This document shows, piece by piece, positions 33,125 to 43,182 of a stretch of 64,000 nt of DNA (position 1 is the stretch's first letter; the number at the start of each line of letters is the position of its first letter). The position numbers and the translations under genes were made by a program. This DNA comes from Mesocentrotus franciscanus (lineage: Eukaryota; Echinodermata; Echinoidea; Camarodonta; Strongylocentrotidae): assembly GCA_037976565.1 (NCBI GenBank), contig CP137672.1:31191218-31255217 (forward strand), given 5' to 3'. The notes under the pieces were generated by a model, which saw only the letters and a program-made list of their open reading frames with translations, had not been told where the DNA came from and made no database searches.

Positions 33125-33984
33125 ATTTATTTATTTATTTTTTTATTTATTTATTTATTTATTTATTTTTTTTTTTTGGGGGGTGAGGGTTGATAATGGC
33201 CTATGTGTGATATGCTTCACATTTCTGTATAGCACACAGATAGCGACTAAGGGTGCAGCTACTTTTGTTCATCCATACCGGCCATTTATTACACTTAAAA
33301 TGAAACCCCCTCTGTTTCTCATGCCATGTGTAAATGAGCCATTAGTGATGACCAAAAAATGCTCTCTTTGTTTCAGGTGATGTGAGAATGAGGAAATAGA
33401 TAAACCTGTTTACGGTGGTAAAAAGATAATATTGAGATGAACAGACTGTCTTTTTATTCATATTTTGATGAGGGACTACATTATCCTTATTCTCAACAGA
33501 TGTGACAAAGAGATTTTTGATTATTTTAAAGATTTTTATCAGAATTTCTATGACATATCTGTTTGATTTGTATTTCATTGATGCCATAAGTTTTATTTTT
33601 TTTAAATTGTAGGAGAAAAGGAGTGTGTTATCTGTAGTGATGCGGTTGGGATTACTGTTTGTTAACATCATCTTCATATACTACGTCTTAGAAGAACAGC
33701 AGCTATATAAATGGTGAGCATAAGAGAGGCATTCAATGTCTTGTGATGTCTTGTGATTTCTAGTAAAGAATATTTTATAAAAGTGTCTATTTCATTAAAA
33801 TATGGTATCCTTTCCTGTATGTAACTCTTTTTCCTTTTTTTTTTGTTCATTCCCTTCTCTTTAATTTTCTCTCTTTCTTTCTCTGTTCCTCTTTCTGTCA
33901 CTCCTTCATTCTCTCCTCACTTTAGTTTTCTCTTTTTCCCTCTCTTCATCTTTTAGCCTCTCTTTCATTCTCTTTTCTTTACTT

Positions 33985-34031
<47 letters not shown>

Positions 34032-37000
34032 ACTCTCCCACACACACTCTCTCAATTTCTCATTCCATTCTATATAAGTTACATTTAGTATTATCACTAT
34101 TATTCTTTTCTTTCCCTTAATTGCCTTTTGACTAGGACAATGTAATAACATGATAACACTGTACAATTAAGGCTACTTATTTGATGGATCTTTATTTTGT
34201 TTTAAAGAAAAAAAAACATAACTTCCCATATGCCACTTCAGAGATAGCACTTGTACAAATGACCCTCAAATATCCACGGATCTTTTACACATGGAGATGT
34301 CCCATTTTGTGCATTTTAGAATAATTACTGCCAAAGAGTTGGAAGTGTTCCCTGAATACTTTTTGTTTGCCCTTTTGAAAAGAATACTTCCACCCTGTAT
34401 CATTGAATGTACCGCCTGTGCATAAATGAATATTGATTGTATAACTTTCATGAAAACGTATCCAGCAGTCATCTTGATGGGTTTTACAGTTTAGTTCAAA
34501 TGACCTGTATCTGCCCATGCACTGATAGTATCTCTGAAGTTCTTGATAAAATCTTGTAAGAAAAATAAAATGTGGACCAATCACCAAAACAAAGAAAGAC
34601 AGTAAGTCCTCGTATATCATAAGAAAGACATTCCCCTCAAAAGTTACAATTAAGGACTAAAGAGCAATTACAGGGGGAAAAATTCTAATCACTTCTACAT
34701 CTATAGGGAGTTTAAGCTAGTTTAATTCAGTCTTTACTGAAGTGATAGTTGAAACTGATATTCCATTAGAGTATGCCGTCTTTCAAACCTCAAAGAAATC
34801 CGATCCAAAAGGTATTTGATATATTGTAACTTTCCCTTGCTGTCACAAAGTGCTGCACACATTGCTTGGGTTTGGGTCACTTAAAAAATAACATATCTTT
34901 TAAAAAGGTGGATCAATGCAGTACATTGTCGTCGATCAAAAGAAATAGGACTTCCAAAGTTTCTGGAATAGGTGAACAGATGGAATAGGTAAACAGATGA
35001 AACTTTGCTGCAACCAATGGAAAAGATATTTCTCCTGGACGTTTCTTAGAGAGACGTTGAGTTAGCCAGAAAGAAGAGTTTGAGGGACCTAAGGATGACG
35101 AACCACACACTCCTTCGTATATTCTGGACATCGATGGTTAAGAGACTAGGGCATCATTTCATGAAACCGTCATAAGTATAAGTTCGCTAACATCCCATTG
35201 AAAGGCGTGTTAATTGTTAAAATATGTATTTCAATGGGATGTCGGCGAACTTGTACTTATGACATTTACTAGTATACTAGAGCTTAGAGCAAAATATCTT
35301 GTGGCGATTGTTCCTTTCTAAATTCAAACTCACCATTTTTATGCATTTTCTTTTGCTAGTCTTATGTTCCTGCCACCGAACATCGCTGTTATGACGTTAT
35401 GGGCGGTGTTGTGGTGTGTAGGGATAACAGATTTTGTTGTCAAGTATTCAACATTAATACTCAAGTGTCTGGTCACCTTACTTCCCGGATCAGTCCTCAG
35501 CTTCAAGAAAAGGGTAAGCTGATTTTGTGTTCATCTAAACATTTATTCAGATATGGAGCAGTTAACCACAGCAGGGGGTTGTTTCACAAAGACTAAGATC
35601 GACTTTAAGTTGGACTTAAGTATAACAGGCCGTTCATGCCATTGGTTGCTATCCCAATTGGTCTCTAAATTATAATCTTTAGATAATATTTTTTCCTTCA
35701 ATAATGAATTATCAAAAAATGTAAGTTTTTAGATTTTTACCATGATTTGTACATCCCTTGAGAGACCAATGCCAGTAAATAATGATAGCAAACAATGGCA
35801 TGAACGGCCTGTTATACTTAAGTCCAACTTAAAGTCAATCTTAGTCTTTGTGAAACACCCCCCAGGTTTTTTTTAATGATGATGTAAGTGTAGTACGCTT
35901 TACTTCTCTGTATCTTACAACACAGAGCTCAGTGAATACATGCACATAGCTGCCAACTATTACCCAAACTGTGTAATTATTATGAATTTCAGACCCTCTT
36001 GTTCCAAAATTACAAATGCACCTTTTTAGAATTACAAATATGAGGGTAAATGTAAATGCATGCACAGAATACGTGCCGCAATAGGAAACTCATATGAAAG
36101 TGGTTGGCCATTCGCACTACACGCTTGTGCATGCCAGTTCATACATGCAGTCTTGCATGCGAAGGTTGCCTCATGTGGTGTTGGAGTTCAGTGCTATTTT
36201 GATGAAAATAGTAACGTCAGAGTAGACCATTGACCTGCATAAAACGGATAGGATGTTGCATAATGACCAGGGTCCTGTTGCATAAAATTTACCATTGATG
36301 ATAACTTTGCCATCAATGGCAACTACCATGGTAACAGGGCTCAACACCCAATCAAAATCAAGGTTTTCATGGTAGTTACCGTTGATGGTAAGTTTTGTGC
36401 AACAGGGCCCAGGTATTGTACACCGAGAATCAAACAGCAGCTATCTTGCTACTCCGGCATCTCAAATATAAAATATATAAAACATATCAGACCTCTGGCC
36501 ATATAGGCAAATAAAGGTACATACAGGTAGAAATCAGATATGTTTAAATTGAATGGATAATGATACATGGGTAAAATGGATAACATAATTTTGACCAGTG
36601 GTGAGGAATATCAATAAAGATACAAAGTCCATAAAATCCACTTACCGGAAATGAAATAACTTTTGCAGTTGATCAGCACTAAATTCATCTAGAATTTGAA
36701 AAAAGTTTAAAAATATAGAAATCGAAAGATACAAAACATATCGGATGTTGGTGATGTTGTTGTATGTTTGTATGTTTGTTTCTTTGTTGTTGTATGTTTG
36801 TTTCTTTTTTTTTTCTTTTTTTTTTTCTTCTTTTTTAAAGTGTAGGCGCAAATTTTCCTAGGTAAATATGCACTGAAGTTAAGCTGAGTTACATTTGTGT
36901 ACCTCCCTCAAAATAGTCCTTTCTGCAAAAACGAAAAGTGCAAGATTTATTGATACTGTTCTGAAAGGTACATGTAGGAAACTTGCCCAATTTGTCTTTC

Positions 37001-40000
37001 TAATGTTTATCTTTCAGGGTAAAATCTACCGTGCTCTGGAGGAAATATCTCAGATGTATCGACTTCTTCCGGCATTTCCTATGTGGGTCTCCTACTGCAG
37101 ACTACAGTGAATCTCATTGGGCCATCGGCTACTTCTTAACATTTGCTTACGTTATACTTAAAGTAAGTAGAATCCACAAGCTGTGGGCCTGTATTCATTT
37201 CAATACTTGAATTATGTCAGTATTTTTTACTTAGCATTTAGCTCAGCTGAGTAAAGTGGCTCAAGTGTTCAAATCACATTTAAGTGTTGTACTGTAACAT
37301 GGCGGCAAAATTTGTAATGATGGCCATTGTGACATCATATGGCTGTGGTTCCTCCAGCTGATTATGGTGATGGACTGTTGCATTCATGTCCTATGGATTA
37401 TATCATGTGTTTGGAGGCAGAAGGGCATTACATTAACCGAGCTTTAATGCCCTACTGGCTCTGAACAGACAAATTTCCATGTCATTATGCAAGATGTTGA
37501 TTGAACACAATGGTTGTTTTTAATTCAATTTAATTCTCATTTATTTCATTCTTGGTTAAAAAATACATTGATACAAAAGATACAAAATAATTCATAAACA
37601 AATTTAGAAAATGAAATGGGAACTACATAAATAAAGCCCTTGGGCCTTGTACAAGCATAGTTCCCATTTAATGTTTGCTTAGCATCAAGAGAAGCTGTTG
37701 AAATTTGGAAATAGAATTTGCTTAAATGTCTAATCTTCTCTTTATCATTCCTTTTTATTTTCTTTGAAAAGAAAAAGAAAAAAAAAATTCTGTAATTTTT
37801 TATCTTCATCAAAGAAATAATTGTCAGTCATTCAAAGTACAAGGATGGTGATTGGTGAAGAGTATCTACAATTTCCTCTGGTACATTATCAGGAAAATGA
37901 TTGCGCCCTGGTTTTGCATACATTATATTGTGCTAGTATTTTTATTTATCTCTCTTGTCATTTGGTGTGACATTTGTAGATCAAGAGGAAGGAATAAATT
38001 TCATCTTTTTTAGAATAATTATAATGTTTAAACCCATTAACTGCTAGATTGTCTTATACAAGGACCATTGAGTTTCCATAGGCAATAAGTTTAAAGTGTC
38101 AGTTTTATTTGAGGGAGAAATAGGTTGGGTGTCATATCTGTCCCCTTGATTGATAGGTTGTATATTACACAGGAAATTCTGGATGTGAAATTTACACGGG
38201 AGGTATTTTAACAATAGCAAGTTGGGTGAAATATACTTTGACGGAATGAAGAAATCAACAAGAAGTTATTTCTAGGCCAAAATTTGTAAACAAAGAGGAA
38301 TGTAATTTACAATATATACCAGCGAGCATGTAGATAGTAGGTCTATGTTTCTATGCCCAAAGGTTAAAGAGCCAATTCAGTTCAGTTCATTGTGGAGCAA
38401 TTTTTTTTTCTCAAATTGTGACTTAAAGGAGGGTGGAGAAGAAATACATTACAATCAATGAAACTCAACAAATTTAGAATATTATGCCAGTTTAACACTT
38501 CATAAACAAGATTCAATTCAATTAATGTCTTGAAACACCACTGACACTAAAAAACAATCATTTAAACAAGCCTCCATGAGCGACTCGAAGCGAGAATGTG
38601 AAGGCAATCGTTTTCGGTCTAAGGGCTGTGACGTAACAGGAAGACACAATCCCATCATAATATTATGCAGTGCACTTGCCGCAGTTAGATATTGTGCTTT
38701 TTCTGTGGATTTCAGCGTACAAGTTTTATCCCGGGGTTACTCAGATTCGGTATGGATGGGGTGTGCCTACCCATTTTTAAGGGTCATTTTGGCAGATTTT
38801 TCTTGAAATATAGTCCCATTTTTCATAATTTTCGGGGTTCGCCATGCAAAACCCGTAAAATTTGGAATGTCACTATGTCGCCGGCATGCCATCAGATTGC
38901 CTTATTTTCCCACAAAAATCCATTTTCAAGCCCTTTCGTTTTGAGGGAAGTTCTAAATAAGTATTGAATGCCGTTGGAATTTAACCTTTTCATTTTTTTG
39001 ACCTGCAAATGGGACATAATACCTTTAACACAGGATTAACACCCTTCTGGCTCTGCACTGACCAAATACCGGTAAAGTATATTTTACAGGTTTTGCTTTT
39101 TTCTTTTTTTTTCTGATAATCAAAGCCAGATTAAAAGGGTTAGAAGGTTGTTTTATATGAAAACATTAACCACTCTGTGAAGGTTTTTAACTCTTGTTTC
39201 ATCATTCATTTCCAGGCCTTTACTGTGTACAGGAAACAGAAGGATTTAAGAAAATCTCTACAAGATCTTTTTATAGATGTGGTAAGTGCCTAGTTGATAT
39301 CTTGTTTTTCAGAATTGTCATTGTATTGAGATTCCATTTCCAATATTTGTATCCAACATTTGTCCACGATAACGGACATTGCCAATTTTCCCATTTGCAA
39401 CTCCTGTTATCTTAGTGATCTTACCCTTTTGAACATTCATAACTTTGAAGTTGGTTTATTGAAATGTGTCTATTGTGTGCTTTCCCTCAAGACAATGTAC
39501 AGATGAGTTAGGATTTGGGGATCATTACAAATAGATGATTTTGAGGCCCATACAGTATATTTACCATTATAAAATAGGTTCAAGAATGTAGCCAATGAGA
39601 AGCGTTGAAATGGATCACATGTGCGTGCATTAATTTTTACCATATGCACAGGGAGTGCATTTTGATTTTGGTGATAAAAACCGTCAATTTCTCGACTTTA
39701 TACTCATATTGTAGACCCATCTTATAAAACAAATAATACACGTTTTTAGCTTGTGCATTAGTGATATATGTACTGCACCTGGTTAAGTAACAACGGACAA
39801 TGAACTTGACAAGTCTTGTTCATTATCCTATTGTGACTTAACCTGCATGCACTTGCAATCATGTATTATTTGCATATGCATGTACGTGCATATCAGGTTT
39901 ACAACTGATTTCCTTTCTTTTCCCCATATGCAGCAATATGGAATATCACCCTCACAAGACCAGATTCGGAGAGTTGGTGAGGCTTGTCCGATATGCCAGG

Positions 40001-40645
40001 ACGACTTTCAAGATCCTATCCAGCTGGCTTGCAAGGTTAGAATTTTATAAAGACCACCCAATGTACTGCATGTAAAGGCCATGGTGGGGAGGCAAATTGG
40101 GCAACTTACAATTGACATTTTCCACTCTCCACCCAGGTATAGCAAATGGATACTTGTTAGGAAACATTCTTTAATGCTATGTGCTTCATAATCAATGGCC
40201 AATCTTTAATAAGCCAGAGTAATATCATAGGGTCTTGAACACCATGCGTTATGATTTAATTGCTTTACAGGAAGCCAATATTATTGTTTTTAGTAGTAGT
40301 AGTAGTAGTAGTGGTAGTGGTAGTGGTAGTGGTAGTGGTAGTAGTAGTAGTGGTAGTGGGAGTGGTAGTGGGTGTGGGAGTGGGAGTGGTGGTAGTAGTA
40401 GTAGGTAGTAGCAGCAGCAGTGATAAGTATTATGAATGACATCTTATGATAGTTTTCCTTCTTAATCTTGATATGACTGTTTGTACGATTGCTCTGTTTT
40501 CCTCTCTTTGCAGCACATTTTCTGTGAAAACTGCGTGGCCATGTGGTTTGATCGGGAACAGACCTGTCCGATGTGCCGGGCTCAGATCGCAGCCTCGCCT
40601 ATCTGGAAAGATGGCTCCACGGCTATGTCTGTACAACTCTTTTGA
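31176..40645 (+). CDS. RNFT1: RNFT1/RNFT2-type RING-finger transmembrane E3 ligase (8 coding exons)
   Basis: E3 ubiquitin ligase of the ER membrane (RNFT1/2 act in ER-associated degradation). Coding exons: 31176-31547, 32392-32468, 33613-33713, 35360-35513, 37018-37162, 39216-39281, 39934-40035, 40514-40645, with matching phases and GT/AG sites. Layout: a Gly/Glu-rich disordered N-terminus; membrane spans (ILACKLAYDHRLG; LTVFLGLIGTFVHHSSS; RLGLLFVNIIFIYYVLE; VLWCVGITDFVVKYSTL; HWAIGYFLTFAYVILK); the linker KQKDLRKSLQDLF; then a C-terminal RING (CPIC...CKH..C..C...CPMC) and tail WKDGSTAMSVQLF. About 382 residues if repaired, against about 435-445 in human RNFT1/2 from memory. Two one-base shifts are needed, in exons 1 and 5. 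It could be the ancestor of both vertebrate paralogues. Confidence 0.9.
32392..32468 (+). CDS. RNFT1: RNFT exon 2, second membrane span
   Basis: Between cacttgacag and GTAAGT, the frame reads LTVFLGLIGTFVHHSSS and VKREIELK. It corresponds to the human segment IAVCIGMASTFAYANSTLRE. Phase 1 in, phase 0 out. Confidence 0.88.
32738..32895. repeat. ATT/AGT trinucleotide microsatellite
   Basis: (ATT)n and (AGT)n runs in RNFT intron 2. The Ile/Ser-rich open frame is an artefact. Confidence 0.9.
33087..33175. repeat. (TTTA)n microsatellite
   Basis: About 90 bp of ttta/ttat repeats ending in a T run. Confidence 0.93.
33613..33713 (+). CDS. RNFT1: RNFT exon 3, third membrane span
   Basis: EKRSVLSVVMRLGLLFVNII then FIYYVLEEQQLYK, between aattgtag and GTGAGC. 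It leaves a phase-2 codon completed by the T at 35360. Confidence 0.87.
33985..34056. repeat. (CT)n(CA)n microsatellite
   Basis: Compound ctctct then cacaca repeat in RNFT intron 3. Confidence 0.93.
35155..35275. repeat. Short foldback repeat
   Basis: GTCATAAGTATAAGTTCGCT with aacatcccattgaaa on the left pairs with ttcaatgggatgtcggcgaa and cttgtacttatgac on the right. Confidence 0.75.
35360..35513 (+). CDS. RNFT1: RNFT exon 4, conserved GITDFVVKY segment
   Basis: In the frame set by exon 3 it reads LMFLPPNIAVMTLWAVLW, then CVGITDFVVKYSTLILKC and LVTLLPGSVLSFKKR. This matches the human RNFT core (VG[IL][AT]DF..KY...LKC). The longer open frame starting at 35399 is a shadow in another phase. 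Donor GTAAGC. Confidence 0.9.
35573..35863. mobile_element. Foldback element, family B copy 1
   Basis: The left arm GGGGGTTGTTTCACAAAGAC and the right arm GTCTTTGTGAAACACCCCCC are inverse. The pairing continues through TTAAGTTGGACTTAAGTATA and AACAGGCCGTTCATGCCATT (about 80 bp arms). It sits in RNFT intron 4, without coding capacity. Confidence 0.85.
36269..36412. mobile_element. Palindromic MITE in RNFT intron 4
   Basis: The left end AGGGTCCTGTTGCATAAAAT and the right end TTTTGTGCAACAGGGCCC are inverse. Inside, accattgatgataact and atggtagttaccgttgatgg pair. Confidence 0.8.
37018..37162 (+). CDS. RNFT1: RNFT exon 5, contains an apparent one-base insertion
   Basis: It starts GKIYRALEEISQMYRLLPAF PMW, matching human GKFYLVIEELSQLFR. 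From about 37086 the conserved continuation ADYSESHWAIGYFLTFAYV is in the +1 frame. Dropping one G of GGG (37085-37087) restores frame and gives the phase-0 exit needed by the next exon. Read literally it stops at 37108. Donor GTAAGT. Confidence 0.83.
37412..37463. repeat. Dispersed GCCAGAAGGGCATTA palindrome
   Basis: GGAGGCAGAAGGGCATTA and TTTAATGCCCTACTGGCTCT are inverse around a 15-bp loop. The 81-bp minisatellite unit at 49.7 kb has the same architecture. Confidence 0.65.
39216..39281 (+). CDS. RNFT1: RNFT exon 6, short linker
   Basis: 22 codons, phase 0/0: AFTVYRKQKDLRKSLQDLFI then DV. It corresponds to the linker before the RING in human RNFTs. The acceptor is catttccag and the donor GTAAGT. 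Confidence 0.88.
39577..39860. repeat. Dispersed repeat, first copy, RNFT intron 6
   Basis: Same family as 53101-53640, shorter between the shared blocks. Its inner palindrome is GGTTAAGTAACAA / TTGTGACTTAACC. Confidence 0.7.
39934..40035 (+). CDS. RNFT1: RNFT exon 7, first half of RING finger
   Basis: 34 codons, phase 0/0: QYGISPSQDQIRRVGEACPI then CQDDFQDPIQLACK. It carries the first two zinc ligands (CPIC) and the third cysteine. The donor is GTTAGA. Confidence 0.92.
40095..40190 (+). mobile_element. SINE 3' fragment
   Basis: Contains acattttccactctccaccc followed by aggtatagcaaatggatac. It matches the body of the SINE at 14250. Confidence 0.45.
40287..40425. repeat. GTA/GTG trinucleotide microsatellite
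   Basis: (GTA)n and (GTG)n mix in RNFT intron 7, ending in a short GCA run. Confidence 0.93.
40514..40645 (+). CDS. RNFT1: RNFT exon 8, second half of RING finger and stop
   Basis: HIFCENCVAMWFDREQTC then PMCRAQIAASPIWKDG, ending SVQLF and TGA (40643-40645). It supplies the remaining ligands of a C3HC4 RING. The last codons lie in a 147-bp tandem duplication. Confidence 0.93.
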   Translation, partial: HIFCENCVAMWFDREQTCPMCRAQIAASPIWKDGSTAMSVQLF

Positions 40646-40918
40646 GAACCAAGAACATGGTGATTACAGACCCCAGACTATAGAACGTTGTCAATTTGAG
40701 GAGCCCTTTTTTTTCTTCACATGAGCAGTGATTCAAAAACAATATCGTTCAGTGATGAATTAGTAGGAATCATGTCTGTACAACTATTTTTGAGAACCAA
40801 AAACATGGTGATTACAGACCCCAGACTATTTTAACGTTGTCAATTTGAGGAGCACTTTTTTATCACTCGAGCAGTGATTCTAAAACAATATCATTCAGTG
40901 ATGAATGTGTAGGAATCA
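40625..40918 (+). repeat. 147-bp tandem duplication of the RNFT C-terminus and 3' UTR
   Basis: Two units, 40625-40771 and 40772-40918, start with ATGTCTGTACAACT and share nearly all bases to TAGGAATCA. Unit 1 includes the last codons and the stop TGA. In unit 2 the corresponding stop is lost (CTATTTTTGAGA). Confidence 0.9.
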
Positions 40919-41857
40919 GAGGAACATGTTCATCAAGCTTGTCTGATGTGGACAATTGGAGGACCATTTAAAGAAGTTCATGCATTGCTGAAGTAAGCAA
41001 CCTAGAAGCAAGTCTGGCCACTTGAGTTAATTTGAGGAATGTTGTTTTATTTATTGGCCCTCTTGCATCAAAACAGTGTGACCGGGCTCCTGCTATTTTG
41101 TCAGATCATAAAATTAGGCCAAATCAGAATTCATTCAGTCACTTCTTATCGTGATAAAATGATCAGATGAACCACTCAGCTGTGGCCAATTTAAGGATTG
41201 TGTATTGAGAGATTGGTGGACGAGAATAATCTGGAGATGCAGTTCCTGTGAACAAGAGTACTTGTTCATGAATGCTCTGGCATTGCCAATTTGAGGAACA
41301 CGTGGAGAAAGAAGATTAGTATAAGAGGCTTTTAGTGGATTATCTTGAGACTCTGAGCTCTTTTGGTGGTCATTTTGAGGAACATTGTCATACCAGTGTC
41401 CTATATGAAGGATTCTATATGGGAATGGTAGAGAATCAAATCATTCCATGAATCTTCCACACTTATGACTTGCTTTTGAACTGCATGGTACATGTAGTTA
41501 CAAATATATTGCAATTAGAAGTATCCTTCAGGAGATATGTGGATTAAAATACCGGTATATGATTTAAGAGCAATCAAAATATCTTCATGAACTTTCAATG
41601 TTAGATCATTAATATGGAACTATATATGACAAACTGTGATATATATGAAAGTACTTGATAAAGAGTCTTTTTGCAGAGAAGATACAAATAAAAAAGAAAA
41701 AGCAATATTTATCTTCATCTGCTATAACTTAGTTTGTAGTATATTTAAAATTTCACAATTTTTGATTGATGATTATGAAATTTCTACAATTTCACCTGCC
41801 TACTTTACCCCAGCCATCAAGTATGGGTTGAAAGTGAGCAAAACTTAGATGTCATCT

Positions 41858-41906
41858 GGAGCCAGAAGGGCGTTAACTCTGTATAACATTAAAGCCTTTC
41901 TGGCTC
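41858..41906. repeat. Dispersed GGAGCCAGAAGGGC palindrome
   Basis: GGAGCCAGAAGGGCGTTAA pairs with ATTAAAGCCTTTCTGGCTC. It is preceded by gtcatct, as the minisatellite units are preceded by tcatctg. Confidence 0.65.
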
Positions 41907-41950
41907 AAAATAGAGGATACGGTCATCTCATTTGCTGTAGCTAGAAACCA

Positions 41951-42100
41951 GGGGCCCGTTTCATAAAACTTGTTATCTGTAACAACTGCTTAATTTCTAC
42001 GACAAATTTGCTCTCAGCCAATCAGATGCCATGATTTCAGTAGCTTATAACAGTAACTTGTAACTTGTTATTGATATCAAGTTTTATGAAACGGGGCCCT
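41951..42100. mobile_element. Palindromic MITE, family A copy 2
   Basis: The ends GGGGCCCGTTTCATAAAACT and AGTTTTATGAAACGGGGCCC are inverse. The middle is tttgctctcagccaatcaga tgcc and cagtagcttataacagt. Confidence 0.85.
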
Positions 42101-43132
42101 GAACCGGTCTCAAACTAGCAAGACTACCGGTAGATGTTTTGAGCCAAGCCAGACAAAAAAATGGACACCTGGCTTTCCTATGTGTTCATACACTGAAATA
42201 TTGTGACTTTCAGTTGATCTTCCCTTTGGAAATATGGTACCCAAGATAAGTTATGAAAAAGCTTGTCTGCTAAGTCATAGATTTGATAACAGATGGAAGA
42301 GTTGCCCTACAGTACATAACAGTGGCATGACCACTTGGCAAGTTGGAGATTCCCATATTTTGTAGTGATCACTTCTTCCAAATATTCATAACATTTCGTT
42401 TTTTATTCATCTGTATAATCTTTCATTCAGGCAATTTAATATAATAAAAAATGTGTCACTGAAGTCTTAACCCTTTGAATATCTCATACATGTACTAGTA
42501 TAGTTCAAAAGTGATTATTTTAGTGTCTTTTCTTAAATAGGCAAATTATTGTTATTATTTATATTAATATTTTTGGGGAAGGGGAAATTCATCCTTTTGA
42601 AAGGCACCCTTTATTCCTAGTGATACCAGCATTGATTTTTTTTTTTTTTTGGTGGGGTGGGTGGGGGGTCAGTACTACATTTTTTTAATTAAATGAAAGG
42701 TGCCAATTCTGAAAGTAGTAACATGTGACTCTATTGGGCTTCAGTTGTTGTGTCACTATTTTTATCTTTAATAGACATCAAACAAGTGTTAGCTCTTTTT
42801 TATATTTTTTTAAAGATTTAACTTGAGTTTTCGAGCACTACCGTTATCCCCTTCGTTACCATTAGAGTTGTGAACAATCATCCCAAACACATGATCATTT
42901 TATACCTATTGAACAAAACGTAGTTTAAAATATCTGTACAGAATCCTCTTACATATTTGCATTTATAGGGTTTTTATATTTTAAAACAACTTTGTTTACC
43001 GGTAGTTAGAAAATGGTCTGTAGTGCAAGTAGTAACTAATATGTTCATGTGCAGCAGATTTGTATAAAGATTAAAAGAGTATGTTATATGCTGTTTATAT
43101 ATCTGTTAAATATGATAACTTGTTAAAAGTGA

Positions 43133-43138
43133 AATAAA
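43133..43138 (+). terminator. Candidate polyadenylation signal of RNFT
   Basis: AATAAA within gtgaaataaaac. A minus-strand AATAAA (43177-43182) faces it 38 bp away. Confidence 0.5.
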
Positions 43139-43176
43139 ACTAAGTTTCTACATAATCTGTTTCATGTGCTCATCGT

Positions 43177-43182
43177 TTTATT
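43177..43182 (-). terminator. Distal candidate polyadenylation signal for the Mondo gene
   Basis: TTTATT on + equals AATAAA on -. Using it would give a 6.3-kb 3' UTR. A nearer minus-strand AATAAA at 49209-49214 lies 280 bp past the Mondo stop and may be the main site. Confidence 0.3.

Larger units (their letters stand above)
40646..43150 (+). other. RNFT 3' UTR (inferred extent)
   Basis: No gene lies between the RNFT stop and a canonical AATAAA at 43133. The first 750 bp repeat the word CAATTTGAGGA at roughly 75-160 bp spacing. A family A MITE (41951-42100) and a GAGCCAGAAGGGC palindrome (41858-41906) lie inside. The transcript extent is inferred. Confidence 0.45.

Noticed and set aside
35399..35596. 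Frame beginning MGGVVVCRDNRFCC as RNFT coding
   Set aside because: Out of phase with the flanking exons; the neighbouring frame gives the conserved GITDFVVKY segment.
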